Origin: Microvirga sp. SRT01
Lineage (GTDB): Bacteria; Pseudomonadota; Alphaproteobacteria; Sphingomonadales; Sphingomonadaceae
Direction of reading: 5' to 3'
Length of the DNA: 64,000 nt
NCBI GenBank assembly: GCA_018139225.1
Contig: JAGSNX010000006.1
Location: 124,001 to 188,000 of the forward strand
The notes below the pieces were generated by a model, which saw only the letters and a program-made list of their open reading frames with translations, made no database searches and had not been told where the DNA came from. The translations under genes and the position numbers were made by a program. Shown here piece by piece: positions 1-9,380 of the stretch (positions are counted from its first letter, which is position 1; each line of letters starts with the position of its first letter).

Positions 1-426
1 ACGCTGCGCTTCGCGGACGTGACCGTCGATCCGACCACCGGTTCGCAGGTGATCCGGGCGCTGTTCCCCAATCCCAACGGGCTGCTGCTGCCGGGCATGT
101 TCGTCCGCGCCTCGCTCGTCGAGGGGACGCAGTCGAAGGCGATGCTGGTCCCGCAGCGTGCGGTCAGTCGCGACGAAAAGGGTCAGGCGACCGTGCTGGT
201 CGTCGGGGCCGGCGACAAGGTCGAGCCGCGCACGCTTCAGACCAACCGCGCGATCGGCGACAACTGGCTGGTCACCGGCGGTCTGAAGCCCGGCGACAAG
301 GTCATCGTAGAAGGCGGCATGATGCTGCGTCCGGGTATGCCGGTGCAGGGCAAGCCGTGGAATCCCAACGCCAAGCCCGCCGGTCAGCCGCCGCAGCAGG
401 GTCAGGCGCAGGCGCAGGCGAAGTAG
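1..426 (+). CDS. RND efflux periplasmic adaptor, C-terminal part (5' truncated by window)
   Basis: This is the last 141 codons of a membrane fusion protein that links an RND pump to its outer-membrane channel. The reading frame is open from base 1, so the true start lies left of the window. Visible are the distal beta-barrel signature (PGMFVRASL) and the membrane-proximal domain (LVPQRAVSRDEKGQATV, then GLKPGDKVIVEGG). The tail is rich in Pro, Gln and Ala, as is usual for AcrA/MexA-type adaptors. The stop lies 6 bases before the pump gene, which is itself directly followed by the channel gene, so this is the first gene of a classical three-gene efflux operon. The family assignment is firm. 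The substrates cannot be read from the sequence. Confidence 0.93.
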   Translation, partial: TLRFADVTVDPTTGSQVIRALFPNPNGLLLPGMFVRASLVEGTQSKAMLVPQRAVSRDEKGQATVLVVGAGDKVEPRTLQTNRAIGDNWLVTGGLKPGDKVIVEGGMMLRPGMPVQGKPWNPNAKPAGQPPQQGQAQAQAK

Positions 427-432
427 ACGCTG

Positions 433-3400
433 ATGGCACGCTTTTTTATCGAGCGCCCGATTTTCGCCTATGTGCTGGCGGTGATGGTCGTCATCGTCGG
501 AATCCTGTCGATCCGCGTCCTGCCGATCGCGCAGTTTCCCGCCATCGCGCCGCCCGCGGTGTCGATCACCGCGAACTATCCGGGTGCCGACGCGCAGACG
601 CTGGAGAACACGACGACCCAGATCATCGAGCAGCAGATGAAGGGGATCGACCACCTTCGCTACTTCTCGTCCTCGTCGTCGTCCGCCGGCATCGTCACGA
701 TCACCCTGACGTTCGAGCAGGGCACCGATCCCGACATCGCGCAGGTGCAGGTCCAGAACAAGTTGCAGGCGGCGACGCCGCTGTTGCCGCAGGAAGTGCA
801 GCGTCAGGGCATCGTCGTGGCGAAAGCGACGCAGAATTTCCTGCTGTTCGTCGGCCTGTATTCCGAGAATGGCAGCCACGACGCCGACGATCTCGCCGAT
901 ATCGTCGCCTCCAAGATCCAGGACCCGCTGTCGCGCGTCACCGGCGTCGGCGACACGCAGATTTTCGGTTCCCAGTACGCGATGCGGATCTGGGTCGACC
1001 CGCTGAAGCTCAACAATTTCGCGTTGACGATGGCGGACGTGACCAGTGCGGTCACCGCGCAGAACGCGCAGGTGTCCGCCGGCCAGATCGGTGCGCAGCC
1101 CGCCCCCAAGGAGCAGATGCTCAACGCCACCGTGTCGGTGTCATCGCGCCTGACCTCGCCCGAGCAGTTCGCGCAGATCCGTCTGAAGAGCAACGCGAAC
1201 GGATCGGTCGTGCGGCTGGGCGACGTCGCGCGCGTCGCGATCGGGGCCGAGAACTACGCCTTCTCGGCGCAGTGGAACGGCAAGCCCGCGTCCGGCATCG
1301 GCATCAAGCTGGCACCGGGCGCCAACGCGCTCGACACGGTCGAGGCGGTCAAGGCGCGCGTCAACGAGATCGCCAAGCAGTTCCCGCCCGATGTGAAGGT
1401 CATCTTCCCGTACGACACGTCGCCGTTCGTCCGGCTGTCGATCGAACAGGTGATCCACACGCTGGTCGAGGCGGTCGTGCTCGTCTTCCTCGTCATGTTC
1501 CTCTTTCTCCAGAACTTCCGCGCGACGCTGATCCCGACGATCGCGGTGCCGGTCGTGCTGACGGGGACGTTCGCGGTGCTGGCGGCGTTCGGCTATTCGA
1601 TCAATACGCTGACCCTGTTCGGCATGGTGCTGGCGATCGGTCTGCTGGTCGACGATGCGATCGTCGTCGTCGAAAACGTCGAGCGCCTGATCACCGACGA
1701 GGGCCTCACGCCCAAGGAGGCCGCGCGCAAGTCGATGGACGAGATCACCGGCGCGCTGATCGGCATCGCCGTCGTCCTGTCCGCGGTGTTCCTGCCGATG
1801 GCATTCTTCGGCGGCTCCACCGGCGTCATCTATCGCCAGTTTTCGATCACGATCGTGTCGGCGATGGTCCTGTCGGTCGCCGTCGCGCTGATCCTGACGC
1901 CGGCGCTCTGCGCCACGATCCTGAAGCCGCACGACAAGAACAAGAATCAGGGTAACGGCCCGCTGACGCGGTTCTTCCGCTGGTTCAACGACCGCTTCGA
2001 TCGCGGCCGCGACCGTTACGAGCGTGGCGTGCGGTCCACCGCCAATCGCTGGGTGCGGTCGCTGATCGCCTATGCGCTGATCCTGGCGGGCATGACGTTC
2101 CTGTTCATGCGCCTGCCGACGGGCTTCCTGCCCGACGAGGATCAGGGCGTGATGATCGCGCTGGTGCAGGGACCTCCGGGCGCCACCACCGCCCGGACGC
2201 AAAAGGGGCTGGACCTCGTCCGCGATCACTTCCTGAGCGATGCAGGCAGCGCGATCCGCGGCGTCTATACGATCAACGGCTTCAGCTTCGCAGGGCAGGG
2301 CCAGAATAGCGGCATCGCCTTCATCCCGATGAAGGAGTGGAAGGATCGACCGGGCGCCGAGAACAAGGCGCAGGCGGTGATCGGCCGCGCGATGGGCGTG
2401 TTCTCGCGCTACAGCGACGGTCTGATCTTCGCGGTCATTCCGCCGGCCGTGCAGGAACTGGGCAACGCCACCGGCTTCGACCTCCAGCTGGTCGACGACG
2501 GCGGGCTGGGTCACGAAAAACTGCTCGCCGCGCGCAACATGCTGCTCGGCATGGCGTCGCAGAACAAGCAGCTCGTCGGCGTCCGCCCGAACGCGCTGGA
2601 CGACGCGCCGCAGCTCAAGGTGGAGGTCGATCAGGACAAGGCGCGCGCCCTCGGGCTCGACCTGTCGACGGTGAACAGCACGATCGCGACCGCGTGGGGT
2701 GGATCGTACGTCAACGACTTCATCGATCGTGGTCGCGTGAAGCGCGTCTATATTCAGGCGGATGCACCCTACCGCATGGCGCCGGACGATATCGGCGACC
2801 TGTTCGTCCGCGGGGCGAGTGGGTCGATGGCGCCGTTCACCGCCTTCTCTACCCTGTCGTGGAGCCAGGGTCCGACGCAGCTCACGCGCTACAACGGACA
2901 GCCTTCGATGGAGATTCTGGGGCAGCCTGCGCCCGGCGTCTCGTCCGGTGCCGCGCTGAAGGCGATGGAGGAGATGCAGGCCAAGCTGCCGCCGGGCACG
3001 CGGCTGGACTGGACCGGTCTCAGCTACGAAGAACAATTGTCGGGTGGTCAGGCACCGGCGCTGTACGGCCTGTCGCTGCTGATCGTCTTCCTCTGCCTCG
3101 CGGCGTTGTACGAGAGCTGGTCGGTGCCGATCTCGGTGATGCTGGTCGTGCCGCTGGGTATCGTCGGCGCGCTGCTGGCGGCGAGCCTGACGGGTCTCAA
3201 CAACGACATCTACCTTCAGGTGGGCCTGATCACGACGATCGGCGTCTCGGCGAAGAACGCCATCCTGATCGTGGAGTTCGCCGAGGAGAAGATCCGGCAG
3301 GGGCTGACGCCGTTCGACGCCGCGGTAGAGGCGGCGAAGCTGCGGCTTCGACCCATCCTGATGACCAGTCTCGCCTTCGTGTTCGGCGTGTTTCCGCTCG

Positions 3401-3660
3401 CGATCGCCAGCGGCGCCGGCGCAGGCGGGCAGAACGCGATCGGCCGGGCGGTGGTTGGCGGCATGATCTCGGCGACCGTCTTGGCGATCTTCTTCGTACC
3501 GATGTTCTTCATCATCGTGCTGCGCCTGTTCGGCCACAGCGCGGAGGTGAAGCCGGAGGATGACGGCCGGCATGACGACGATCGGTACGACGGCGGGCGC
3601 GATGACGACCGACGTGATGGGGGCGAGCATGGGCACACGCCCGCGCCGCAGGGAGCCTGA
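433..3660 (+). CDS. RND multidrug efflux transporter (HAE1 family, AcrB/MexB-like)
   Basis: This is the inner-membrane proton-driven pump of the tripartite system, 1075 aa, slightly longer than AcrB. It begins with the hallmark [16 protein letters not shown] helix. The proton-relay aspartates of TM4 fall at residues 407-408 in [16 protein letters not shown], the same numbers as in AcrB, and the partner lysine of TM10 is at about 941 ([16 protein letters not shown]). Two large periplasmic loops follow TM1 and TM7. The last ~40 residues form an unusual hydrophilic tail with repeated Asp, Arg and Gly and two His, beyond the last transmembrane helix. The gene lies between the adaptor and the outer-membrane factor with almost no gap, so the three are probably co-transcribed. 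No regulator is present in the visible part. Confidence 0.97.
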   Translation: MARFFIERPIFAYVLAVMVVIVGILSIRVLPIAQFPAIAPPAVSITANYPGADAQTLENTTTQIIEQQMKGIDHLRYFSSSSSSAGIVTITLTFEQGTDPDIAQVQVQNKLQAATPLLPQEVQRQGIVVAKATQNFLLFVGLYSENGSHDADDLADIVASKIQDPLSRVTGVGDTQIFGSQYAMRIWVDPLKLNNFALTMADVTSAVTAQNAQVSAGQIGAQPAPKEQMLNATVSVSSRLTSPEQFAQIRLKSNANGSVVRLGDVARVAIGAENYAFSAQWNGKPASGIGIKLAPGANALDTVEAVKARVNEIAKQFPPDVKVIFPYDTSPFVRLSIEQVIHTLVEAVVLVFLVMFLFLQNFRATLIPTIAVPVVLTGTFAVLAAFGYSINTLTLFGMVLAIGLLVDDAIVVVENVERLITDEGLTPKEAARKSMDEITGALIGIAVVLSAVFLPMAFFGGSTGVIYRQFSITIVSAMVLSVAVALILTPALCATILKPHDKNKNQGNGPLTRFFRWFNDRFDRGRDRYERGVRSTANRWVRSLIAYALILAGMTFLFMRLPTGFLPDEDQGVMIALVQGPPGATTARTQKGLDLVRDHFLSDAGSAIRGVYTINGFSFAGQGQNSGIAFIPMKEWKDRPGAENKAQAVIGRAMGVFSRYSDGLIFAVIPPAVQELGNATGFDLQLVDDGGLGHEKLLAARNMLLGMASQNKQLVGVRPNALDDAPQLKVEVDQDKARALGLDLSTVNSTIATAWGGSYVNDFIDRGRVKRVYIQADAPYRMAPDDIGDLFVRGASGSMAPFTAFSTLSWSQGPTQLTRYNGQPSMEILGQPAPGVSSGAALKAMEEMQAKLPPGTRLDWTGLSYEEQLSGGQAPALYGLSLLIVFLCLAALYESWSVPISVMLVVPLGIVGALLAASLTGLNNDIYLQVGLITTIGVSAKNAILIVEFAEEKIRQGLTPFDAAVEAAKLRLRPILMTSLAFVFGVFPLAIASGAGAGGQNAIGRAVVGGMISATVLAIFFVPMFFIIVLRLFGHSAEVKPEDDGRHDDDRYDGGRDDDRRDGGEHGHTPAPQGA

Positions 3661-3666
3661 GTGGTG

Positions 3667-5196
3667 ATGAACAGCAAGTGTGTCCTGGCCCTGCTCGCGG
3701 CGACCGCGCTCGCCGGGTGTAATCTGGCACCCAAATACGTCCGGCCGGTCGGCGCGGTCCCGGCCGCGCTGCCACAGGGCGGCGTCTATCCGGTCGCCGC
3801 GACCGACGCCCCGGACATCACCCGGATCGGCTGGCGGGCGTTCTTCACGGACGATCGCCTGCGCAACACGATCGCGCTGGGGCTGGACAACAATCGCGAC
3901 CTGCGGATCGCGGCGGCCAACGTGCTTCAGGCGCGGGCGCAATATCGCATCCAGCGCGCCGATCTGGTCCCCTCCACCACGCTGTCGGGGTCGGGTACCT
4001 ACACCAACAACATCCAGGGTGCGGCCGGCGCGCTGGGTGGCGCCGCCGGCGGTGGCACCGGTGGCGGCACCGGAACGGGGACCGGTACCGGCACGGGCGG
4101 CGTCGGTGCCGGGGTGGGCTCGTCCTCCTCGAATCTGGAATTCTATTCGGTCAATGCGGGCTTCTCCGCATTCGAGCTGGACCTGTTCAGCCGGGTGCGG
4201 AACCTTAGCCGCGCCGCGCTGGAACAGTATTTCGCCACCGAGGAGGCGCAGCGCTCCACGCGCATCAGCCTGATCGCCGAGATCGCGACCGCGTGGCTGA
4301 CCTATGCGTCGGATCAGGATCAGCTCCGCATCTCGCAGGAGTCGCTGAAGTCGTTCGAACAATCGCTCGAATTGACGCGGGCGCAGTTCCGTATCGGCGT
4401 CGCGTCCGAGTTGGAGGCGCGGCAGTCGGAGACCAGCTACCAGACCGCGCGCAACGACATCGCGGTGCTGCGGACCCGGCTGGCGCAGGACAAGAATGCG
4501 CTCGACCTGCTCGTCGGAGCGCCCGTCACGACCGAGCTGCTGCCGCAGGGCCTGGGCGAAGGCGGTGCGGCGCTGAAGGCGTTGCCGGGCGGGATCACGT
4601 CCGACGTGCTGTTGCGACGTCCCGACGTGTTGCAGGCCGAACATCAGCTAATCGCGCAGAACGCCAATATCGGCGCGGCGCGGGCCGCGCTGTTCCCGCG
4701 TATCTCGCTGACGGCCACATTGGGCACGATCAGCACGGCGTTGAGCGGCCTCTTCGCGGGTGGCAGCTTCACCTACACCGGCGCGCCCTCAGTCTCGTTA
4801 CCGCTGTTCGACGGCGGCCGGCTGCGCGGCAACGTGCAGGTGGCCGAGGCGCAGCAGCAGGCAGCCGTCTCGACCTACGAACGCACCGTGCAGACCGCCT
4901 TTCGCGAGGTTGCGGATGCATTGGCGCAGCGCGGGACGATCGACGAACAGGTCTCCGCGCAGACCGCGCGCGTCAACGCCGCCTCCGTGGCGCTGCGCAT
5001 CTCGGATGCCCGGTACCGCGCGGGCGTCGAGTCGTTCCTCAACACGCTGGACTCGCAGCGCACCGCTTACGCCGCCCAGCAGCAGCTCGTCACGACGCGG
5101 CTGAACCGGGAGAGCAACCTCGTGGAACTCTACCGGTCGCTCGGCGGCGGGCTTGCGGACGATGATGTCGAAGGCACGCGCCGCCCCGGATCCTGA
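3667..5196 (+). CDS. Efflux outer-membrane factor lipoprotein (NodT/OprM family)
   Basis: This is the outer-membrane channel of the RND pump. The N-terminus is a lipoprotein signal (MNSKCVLALLAATALAGC) with the lipidated Cys at residue 18, followed by the NodT-type NLAPKYVRP. Two outer-membrane efflux repeats with long helices follow, including the LLRRPDVLQAEHQL signature and the ALFPRISLTATLG strand. GTG codons at 3661 and 3664 directly follow the pump's stop and are in frame. The ATG at 3667 is chosen because it gives the cleaner lipoprotein signal, and the GGGAG at 3651-3655 could serve any of the three. Residues about 118-152 are a low-complexity stretch of Gly, Thr and Ala that interrupts the first repeat where other family members have a short loop. 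Confidence 0.95.
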   Translation: MNSKCVLALLAATALAGCNLAPKYVRPVGAVPAALPQGGVYPVAATDAPDITRIGWRAFFTDDRLRNTIALGLDNNRDLRIAAANVLQARAQYRIQRADLVPSTTLSGSGTYTNNIQGAAGALGGAAGGGTGGGTGTGTGTGTGGVGAGVGSSSSNLEFYSVNAGFSAFELDLFSRVRNLSRAALEQYFATEEAQRSTRISLIAEIATAWLTYASDQDQLRISQESLKSFEQSLELTRAQFRIGVASELEARQSETSYQTARNDIAVLRTRLAQDKNALDLLVGAPVTTELLPQGLGEGGAALKALPGGITSDVLLRRPDVLQAEHQLIAQNANIGAARAALFPRISLTATLGTISTALSGLFAGGSFTYTGAPSVSLPLFDGGRLRGNVQVAEAQQQAAVSTYERTVQTAFREVADALAQRGTIDEQVSAQTARVNAASVALRISDARYRAGVESFLNTLDSQRTAYAAQQQLVTTRLNRESNLVELYRSLGGGLADDDVEGTRRPGS

Positions 5197-5277
5197 CGCC
5201 ACTGTGTCGCGGCCTTGGTCTTTTCGGCAGCCAATCACGGCCTTGATGCGTTATTGCCGCTGAAAAGGAGAGGAGCA

Positions 5278-5604
5278 GTGAACTCCGTAGACAAGCAGAA
5301 GCGACTGCATCTCGACGTCACCAACGTCGGGCTGCGGGCGCAGGCCACCGCCGTGGGACTGGTGCAACTCTGTATCGAGCTGCACAACGCCAACATCCTG
5401 AGCGACCTCGCCTTGCAGCGCATCAAGGATGCGATCGCGGACGAGGTATCGATCGCCGCGCCGCGACGAACCGCCATTCAGAACTTCCGTCGCGAGATCA
5501 GGGAGCGGCTCGACCGCCTGTTCGGTGGCCAGCAGCCGGTCGGCTCGGCAGAGGCTCTCGCGTTCGGCAGCAGTCCGCAATCGGAAGAGCGGCACGAAGG
5601 CTGA
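5278..5604 (+). CDS. Hypothetical protein, 108 aa
   Basis: A small soluble protein of unknown function. It starts at GTG 5278 behind a strong Shine-Dalgarno sequence (AAAAGGAGAGG, 5262-5272). The first ~75 residues are predicted mostly helical: the pattern LRAQATAVGLVQLCIELHNANILSD followed by RIKDAIADE reads as two amphipathic helices. A second part, NFRREIRERLDRLFGG, is basic and helical. The last 25 residues look disordered. No signal peptide, membrane segment or catalytic motif is visible. It stands alone between the efflux operon and a YecA-type gene on the same strand. Codon use and start context support a real gene. I do not recognise the family. Confidence 0.7.
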   Translation: MNSVDKQKRLHLDVTNVGLRAQATAVGLVQLCIELHNANILSDLALQRIKDAIADEVSIAAPRRTAIQNFRREIRERLDRLFGGQQPVGSAEALAFGSSPQSEERHEG

Positions 5605-5719
5605 CCGGCAGGAGCGTCGGCCACCGCCGAGCAGTCGGTTGCGTGATGGCGTCGTACCCCCCCGGCTCAAACTTGGTGATCGCTTGCGAAGCGCCGCGCC
5701 CCGATCCAAGGCGGCGATC

Positions 5720-6388
5720 ATGCTGAACGCCGCTGCCAAGCCACCCTCCCGTCTTCGTCGCCTCGATGGCGCGCTCGCTGATCTGCCGATCGACGATGCG
5801 ATGCTGCTCTCCGAACTGGACGGTTATCTCGCGGGCATCCTCGTGAGTCCGCAAAGCAGCGCACAGGCGGACTGGATGCCGGTGATCTGGGGCGGTGGCG
5901 ACGCGCCGTTCGAAGACGCAGAAGACGCCCGCTGGTTCGCCTCGATGGTCACGGCGTATGCCGAAGAACTGTCGCGGGCGATGGAGCGCAGCCGCTACCA
6001 GCCGTTGCTGGACGTCGACGAGCGGAATGGTGAGCTCCTGTGGGAATTCTGGGTCGAGGGCTTCGAGAAGGCATTGGTCCTGCAACCGGAAGGCTGGGCC
6101 GTGATCGCCGATGCCGGGGACGACGAGACGCGCGCAGCGCTGACGGGGATGAACACGCTGATCGATATCGCCCACGAGCGTAGCGATCTGGCGCATCACG
6201 AAATCGATGCCATCGCAGACCGTGCGGCGGACCTGATCGCGATGTGGACCGCCGCGCTGCATAGGGATCGTTCCGCGCGTCGGGGCTCGATGTCTGCGCC
6301 CGCACCGTCGGTCGCCAAGGTCGGCCGCAACGACCCGTGTCCGTGCGGGTCCGGCAACAAATTCAAGAAGTGCTGCGGACGCAACTAG
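5720..6388 (+). CDS. UPF0149/YecA-family protein with C-terminal SEC-C zinc motif
   Basis: A 222-aa cytosolic protein. Residues about 12-180 match the UPF0149 (YgfB/YecA) helical fold: MLLSELDGYLAGILVSP near the start and LLWEFWVEGFEKAL in the middle. The end is a textbook SEC-C motif, GRNDPCPCGSGNKFKKCCG, with the CxC...CC zinc ligands shared with the SecA C-terminus. Proteins of this architecture are thought to contact ribosomes or SecB/SecA-type partners, but their role is not settled. The start is ATG 5720: the frame is open further upstream, but the family homology begins just after this codon and the upstream sequence has no protein-like character. The gene lies 115 bases downstream of the preceding small gene, on the same strand. 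Confidence 0.88.
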   Translation: MLNAAAKPPSRLRRLDGALADLPIDDAMLLSELDGYLAGILVSPQSSAQADWMPVIWGGGDAPFEDAEDARWFASMVTAYAEELSRAMERSRYQPLLDVDERNGELLWEFWVEGFEKALVLQPEGWAVIADAGDDETRAALTGMNTLIDIAHERSDLAHHEIDAIADRAADLIAMWTAALHRDRSARRGSMSAPAPSVAKVGRNDPCPCGSGNKFKKCCGRN

Positions 6389-6490
6389 GCGTTGCTCGTC
6401 AAGGAGGTGCCGGGATTGTTGCACCACGGGGCTGGCGTCCGCGGGAGAAGCGGATAGGTTGCTGGAAACATTCGTAATGGAGAGATGTCG

Positions 6491-6937
6491 ATGGTCCCGG
6501 TTTCCGCGCTGCTGTTGATGGCCATGATGCCGCAGGCGGAGAGCCAGGTCCCCGCCAAGGCTGAGCACGTCGCGATCCAGGCGGCCGATCTCGACAGGAG
6601 CGCGACGTTCTACCGGGAAGCGTTCGGATTGCGCATGATCCCCACCCCGCTCAAGAACCGGCGGTGGCTGGACCTCGGCAACGGCATGGCACTCCATATC
6701 CTGGACGGTCGGACGGCACCGAAGCCGTCGAACCGCAACGAGCATCTGGCGCTGCACGTCGACGATCTCGCGCGCGTGACGGCCTGGCTCGACCGGCACA
6801 AGCTGGTCTGGACGAATCTGGCGGGCGATCCCAGCACGATGCAGACCCGCTTCGACGGCGTGCGCCAGATCTATGTGCAGGACCCGGACGGATATTGGCT
6901 GGAAGTCGGCGACTCGCGTGGAACCGTGACGCGATGA
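6491..6937 (+). CDS. VOC-superfamily (glyoxalase-like) protein with N-terminal signal-like segment
   Basis: A single vicinal-oxygen-chelate module of about 120 residues: the HVAIQAADLDRSATFYREAFGL opening strand and helix, the central HLALHVDDLARVTAWL repeat, and the YVQDPDGYWLEVGD end. His and Glu positions typical of VOC metal ligands are present. The function could be lyase, isomerase or resistance binding, and the sequence does not decide. The first ~20 residues are hydrophobic and Met-rich and could be a signal peptide, which is unusual for this mostly cytosolic family. An ATG also lies at 6485 but sits directly against GGAGAG (6479-6484). ATG 6491 has normal spacing from it and is preferred. 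Confidence 0.85.
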   Translation: MVPVSALLLMAMMPQAESQVPAKAEHVAIQAADLDRSATFYREAFGLRMIPTPLKNRRWLDLGNGMALHILDGRTAPKPSNRNEHLALHVDDLARVTAWLDRHKLVWTNLAGDPSTMQTRFDGVRQIYVQDPDGYWLEVGDSRGTVTR

Positions 6938-7019
6938 CATCGGCACAGGCCCAGATCTAAGGGCGCGCATGTCGGCGGCTTTCGCCCGAGCGGCGCCTTC
7001 GCCGGACAGGTCTAGGCAT

Positions 7020-8054
7020 ATGCATCGCGTCGGTTTCACGGTCTTCGCCGGTACCGCGCTGCTCCTGCTGGCAAACAGCCCGTTACCGGCGCGCCAGAAC
7101 CCGCCGGGCGGCCCGGTCACGCCGCGCATCGATGTCGACGGTGCCTATCTGTTCGCGCACATGACCAAGGCGCGGTACGGCGTGCTGCATTATTCCGTCA
7201 GCCGCGACGGGCTGCACTGGCGGTCGGTGAATGGCGGACGGCCCGTGTCCGCGGACTATCACGGCCACGCATCGATCGCGCGCGGGGGCGATGGGCGTTA
7301 TTATCTCGTCGGCAATCGCAGCGACGACGATCCGCTGATCCGCTTCTGGGTGTCGGACGATCTGATCCGCTGGACACCTTACGGAACATACCGGCCGGAC
7401 CTGAGCGCGGTGCCGGGCCACCCGCATCCGCTGCAGCGGATCGGCGCGCCGAAACTGTTCTTCGATGCGCCGTCCGGCCGGTTCCTGCTGAGCTGGCACA
7501 CGCCCAATCGCGACGGATCGCGGGAGGACCCCGAACGCTACTGGGCCAGCCAGCGGACATTGTACGTGCTGTCGAAGGATTTGAAATCCTTCCCCGACCG
7601 GCCGTTGCGGCTGTTCGCATGGCCGATGGCGACGATCGACACGGTCGTGCAGCCGAACGGGTCCGGCGGCTATTGCGCGATCGTGAAGGACGAACGCTAC
7701 CCGTCGACCGACTGGCCGACGGGCAAGACGATCCGGATCAGCTGTGCGAAGCGGCTGCTGGGGCCCTATCCGCCGCCCGGTCCGCCTATCAGCCCCAATT
7801 TCCGGGAGGCGCCGACGGTGATCCGTTCGCCGCACTCAGGCGACTGGCTGCTCTACTACGAGCAATATGCCGGAACGAGCTATGGGCTGTCGACGGCACC
7901 GCGGCTGACCGGTCCATGGTATCAGGTCGCCGGCAATACCGGTATGCCGGAATGGGACCGCTATACGATGCCCGCAGGGGTTCGGCACGGATCGATGATC
8001 GCCATATCGAAGACGCAGTACGATGCGATCGTGGCGGCGTTTCCGGATTCATGA
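7020..8054 (+). CDS. Secreted GH43-like five-bladed beta-propeller protein
   Basis: A 344-aa secreted protein with a signal peptide (VGFTVFAGTALLLLANSPLPA). The body has the propeller repeats of the GH43/GH32/GH130 superfamily: strands such as YYLVGNRSDDDPLIRFWVSDDLIRW, FFDAPSGRFLLSWHTPNRDG and WLLYYEQYAGTSYGLSTAP. A candidate acid is the Glu in FREAPTVI, and Asp residues occur in the first and third blades. The match to true GH43 is weaker than for the next gene, so substrate and even activity are uncertain. An in-frame ATG at 6969 would add 17 residues before the signal peptide and is not favoured. The next gene starts 13 bases after its stop, so the two are likely co-transcribed. Confidence 0.78.
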   Translation: MHRVGFTVFAGTALLLLANSPLPARQNPPGGPVTPRIDVDGAYLFAHMTKARYGVLHYSVSRDGLHWRSVNGGRPVSADYHGHASIARGGDGRYYLVGNRSDDDPLIRFWVSDDLIRWTPYGTYRPDLSAVPGHPHPLQRIGAPKLFFDAPSGRFLLSWHTPNRDGSREDPERYWASQRTLYVLSKDLKSFPDRPLRLFAWPMATIDTVVQPNGSGGYCAIVKDERYPSTDWPTGKTIRISCAKRLLGPYPPPGPPISPNFREAPTVIRSPHSGDWLLYYEQYAGTSYGLSTAPRLTGPWYQVAGNTGMPEWDRYTMPAGVRHGSMIAISKTQYDAIVAAFPDS

Positions 8055-8067
8055 AAGGGTCGAGGCG

Positions 8068-9081
8068 ATGAAGATCGCGACGATGATCGCGGCCGCGGCG
8101 TATACGGCCTTGCCGATGACGGGGAGTGCCGCACTGGCTCCCTCTGTGCGCAGTTTCACCAACCCCTTGCTGCGGTCCGGCCCCGATCCGTGGATCGTGC
8201 GGCATCACGACACCTATTATTACATGCACACGCTCGTAAACCGGCTCGCGATCCGCGCGACGAAGGATGTATCGCGCCTTGCCGACGCACCGGAGACGGT
8301 GGTGTGGACGCCCCCCGCGACGGGACCGAACGCGCAGTCGATCTGGGCGCCGGAGCTGCACCGGATCGATGGCAAATGGTACCTCTATTACACCGCCGCG
8401 GCGAGCGGGCGTGACGACGACGCGCATCGCGGCGTGTTCGTGCTGGAGAATGCGAGCGAGGACCCGCTGGCCGGTGAATGGGTCGATCGCGGCATGCTGA
8501 GGACCGCGCACCGGGGCATCGATGGAACGACCTTCGCGCATCGTGGACAGCGTTATTTCGTCTATTCGCCCTATGTCGGTCCCGACAGCGTGCTCGCGAT
8601 CGTGAAGATGGCAAACCCGTGGACGCTGGCTGGGCCGGAGACGATCATCGCACGCCCCGACCTGCAGTGGGAGCGGCAGGGAGGTCGCCAGATCCTGGAA
8701 GGGCCGGAGTTCCTGTCGGGGCCCAAAGGCGATCTGTTCATCACCTATTCCGCCAGCGCCTGCTGGTCGGACGGCTATGCGATCGGACTGCTGAGCGCGG
8801 CGAGGGGCAGCGATCCACTGGACGCGCGGGCATGGCGAAAGTCGCCGCAGCCGGTGATCGCGACCGCGGGGGCGCAGGGCGTCTATGCACCGGGCCATAA
8901 TGGATTCTTCACGTCGCCGAACGGGCGTGAAACGTGGATCGTCTACCACGCCAATCCGGGCCCGGATATGAAGTGCACGGCCAAGCGGTCGCCGCGTATC
9001 CAGCGTGTGGACTGGTCGGCGGATGGCAGGCCGGTGTTTCCGATGCCGACGGCGGGCGTTGCGTTGGATGCGCCCCGCTAG
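8068..9081 (+). CDS. Glycoside hydrolase family 43 protein, secreted
   Basis: A 337-aa periplasmic or secreted enzyme with a signal peptide (IATMIAAAAYTALPMTGSAALA). The three acidic residues of GH43 can be placed: the base Asp in SGPDPWIVRHHDTYYYMH, the pKa-modulating Asp in RGIDGTTFAHRGQRYFVY, and the acid Glu in LEGPEFLSGPKGDLFITYS. The late NGFFTSPNGRETWIVYHAN strand is also typical. GH43 members act mainly on arabinofuranosyl and beta-xylosyl linkages; the substrate here is not determinable. The start ATG 8068 follows CGAGGCG. The gene directly follows the propeller protein at 7020, forming a two-gene unit with no obvious transporter or regulator beside it. Confidence 0.9.
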   Translation: MKIATMIAAAAYTALPMTGSAALAPSVRSFTNPLLRSGPDPWIVRHHDTYYYMHTLVNRLAIRATKDVSRLADAPETVVWTPPATGPNAQSIWAPELHRIDGKWYLYYTAAASGRDDDAHRGVFVLENASEDPLAGEWVDRGMLRTAHRGIDGTTFAHRGQRYFVYSPYVGPDSVLAIVKMANPWTLAGPETIIARPDLQWERQGGRQILEGPEFLSGPKGDLFITYSASACWSDGYAIGLLSAARGSDPLDARAWRKSPQPVIATAGAQGVYAPGHNGFFTSPNGRETWIVYHANPGPDMKCTAKRSPRIQRVDWSADGRPVFPMPTAGVALDAPR

Positions 9082-9111
9082 GCTACCCGCCCATCCAAGG
9101 ACGGCCGCCGA

Positions 9112-9255
9112 TCAGTGGCCGTAAGTCTTGATTCCACGCCGACGCAGTTTCTCGCGGTGACGCTTGCGACGGACGGCGATGATGATCGGCAATGCGATGA
9201 TGACCACCACGCCGATGATGGCGTAGGCAATCAGCTTTCGGTCGAGGTCGATCAT
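9112..9255 (-). CDS. Small single-pass membrane protein, 47 aa
   Basis: On the minus strand a 47-codon frame starts at ATG 9255, preceded by AGAGGC. It encodes a short acidic/basic head (MIDLDRKLIAY), one strongly hydrophobic segment of about 18 residues (AIIGVVVIIALPIIIAV) and a very basic tail (RRKRHREKLRRRGIKTYGH). This is the layout of a bacterial single-pass small protein with the basic side in the cytoplasm. The gene is convergent with the GH43 gene that ends at 9081. Its function is unknown. The clear topology and ribosome-binding site make a real gene likely even though it is below common length cut-offs. Confidence 0.7.
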   Translation of the reverse strand: MIDLDRKLIAYAIIGVVVIIALPIIIAVRRKRHREKLRRRGIKTYGH

Positions 9256-9380
9256 GACGCGCCTCTGACAAAAGATGAGCGCTTTGTCATCGTTGAATCC
9301 GGCGAGAACCCTGACCCATGTGGTTGGGCGCGATGTACCGCACGTTTCCTGCGACTAAATGCGACGCAAGTGCCAGCAGG

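Noticed and set aside
1141..4644. Long open frame of over 1100 codons on the minus strand opposite the RND pump and channel genes
   Set aside because: It is antisense to two certain genes, very rich in Arg, Asp and Gln, has no domain, and is the expected by-product of GC-rich codon use.
6969..7019. Upstream ATG extension of the GH43-like propeller gene
   Set aside because: It adds a charged segment before a clear signal peptide that starts at 7020.
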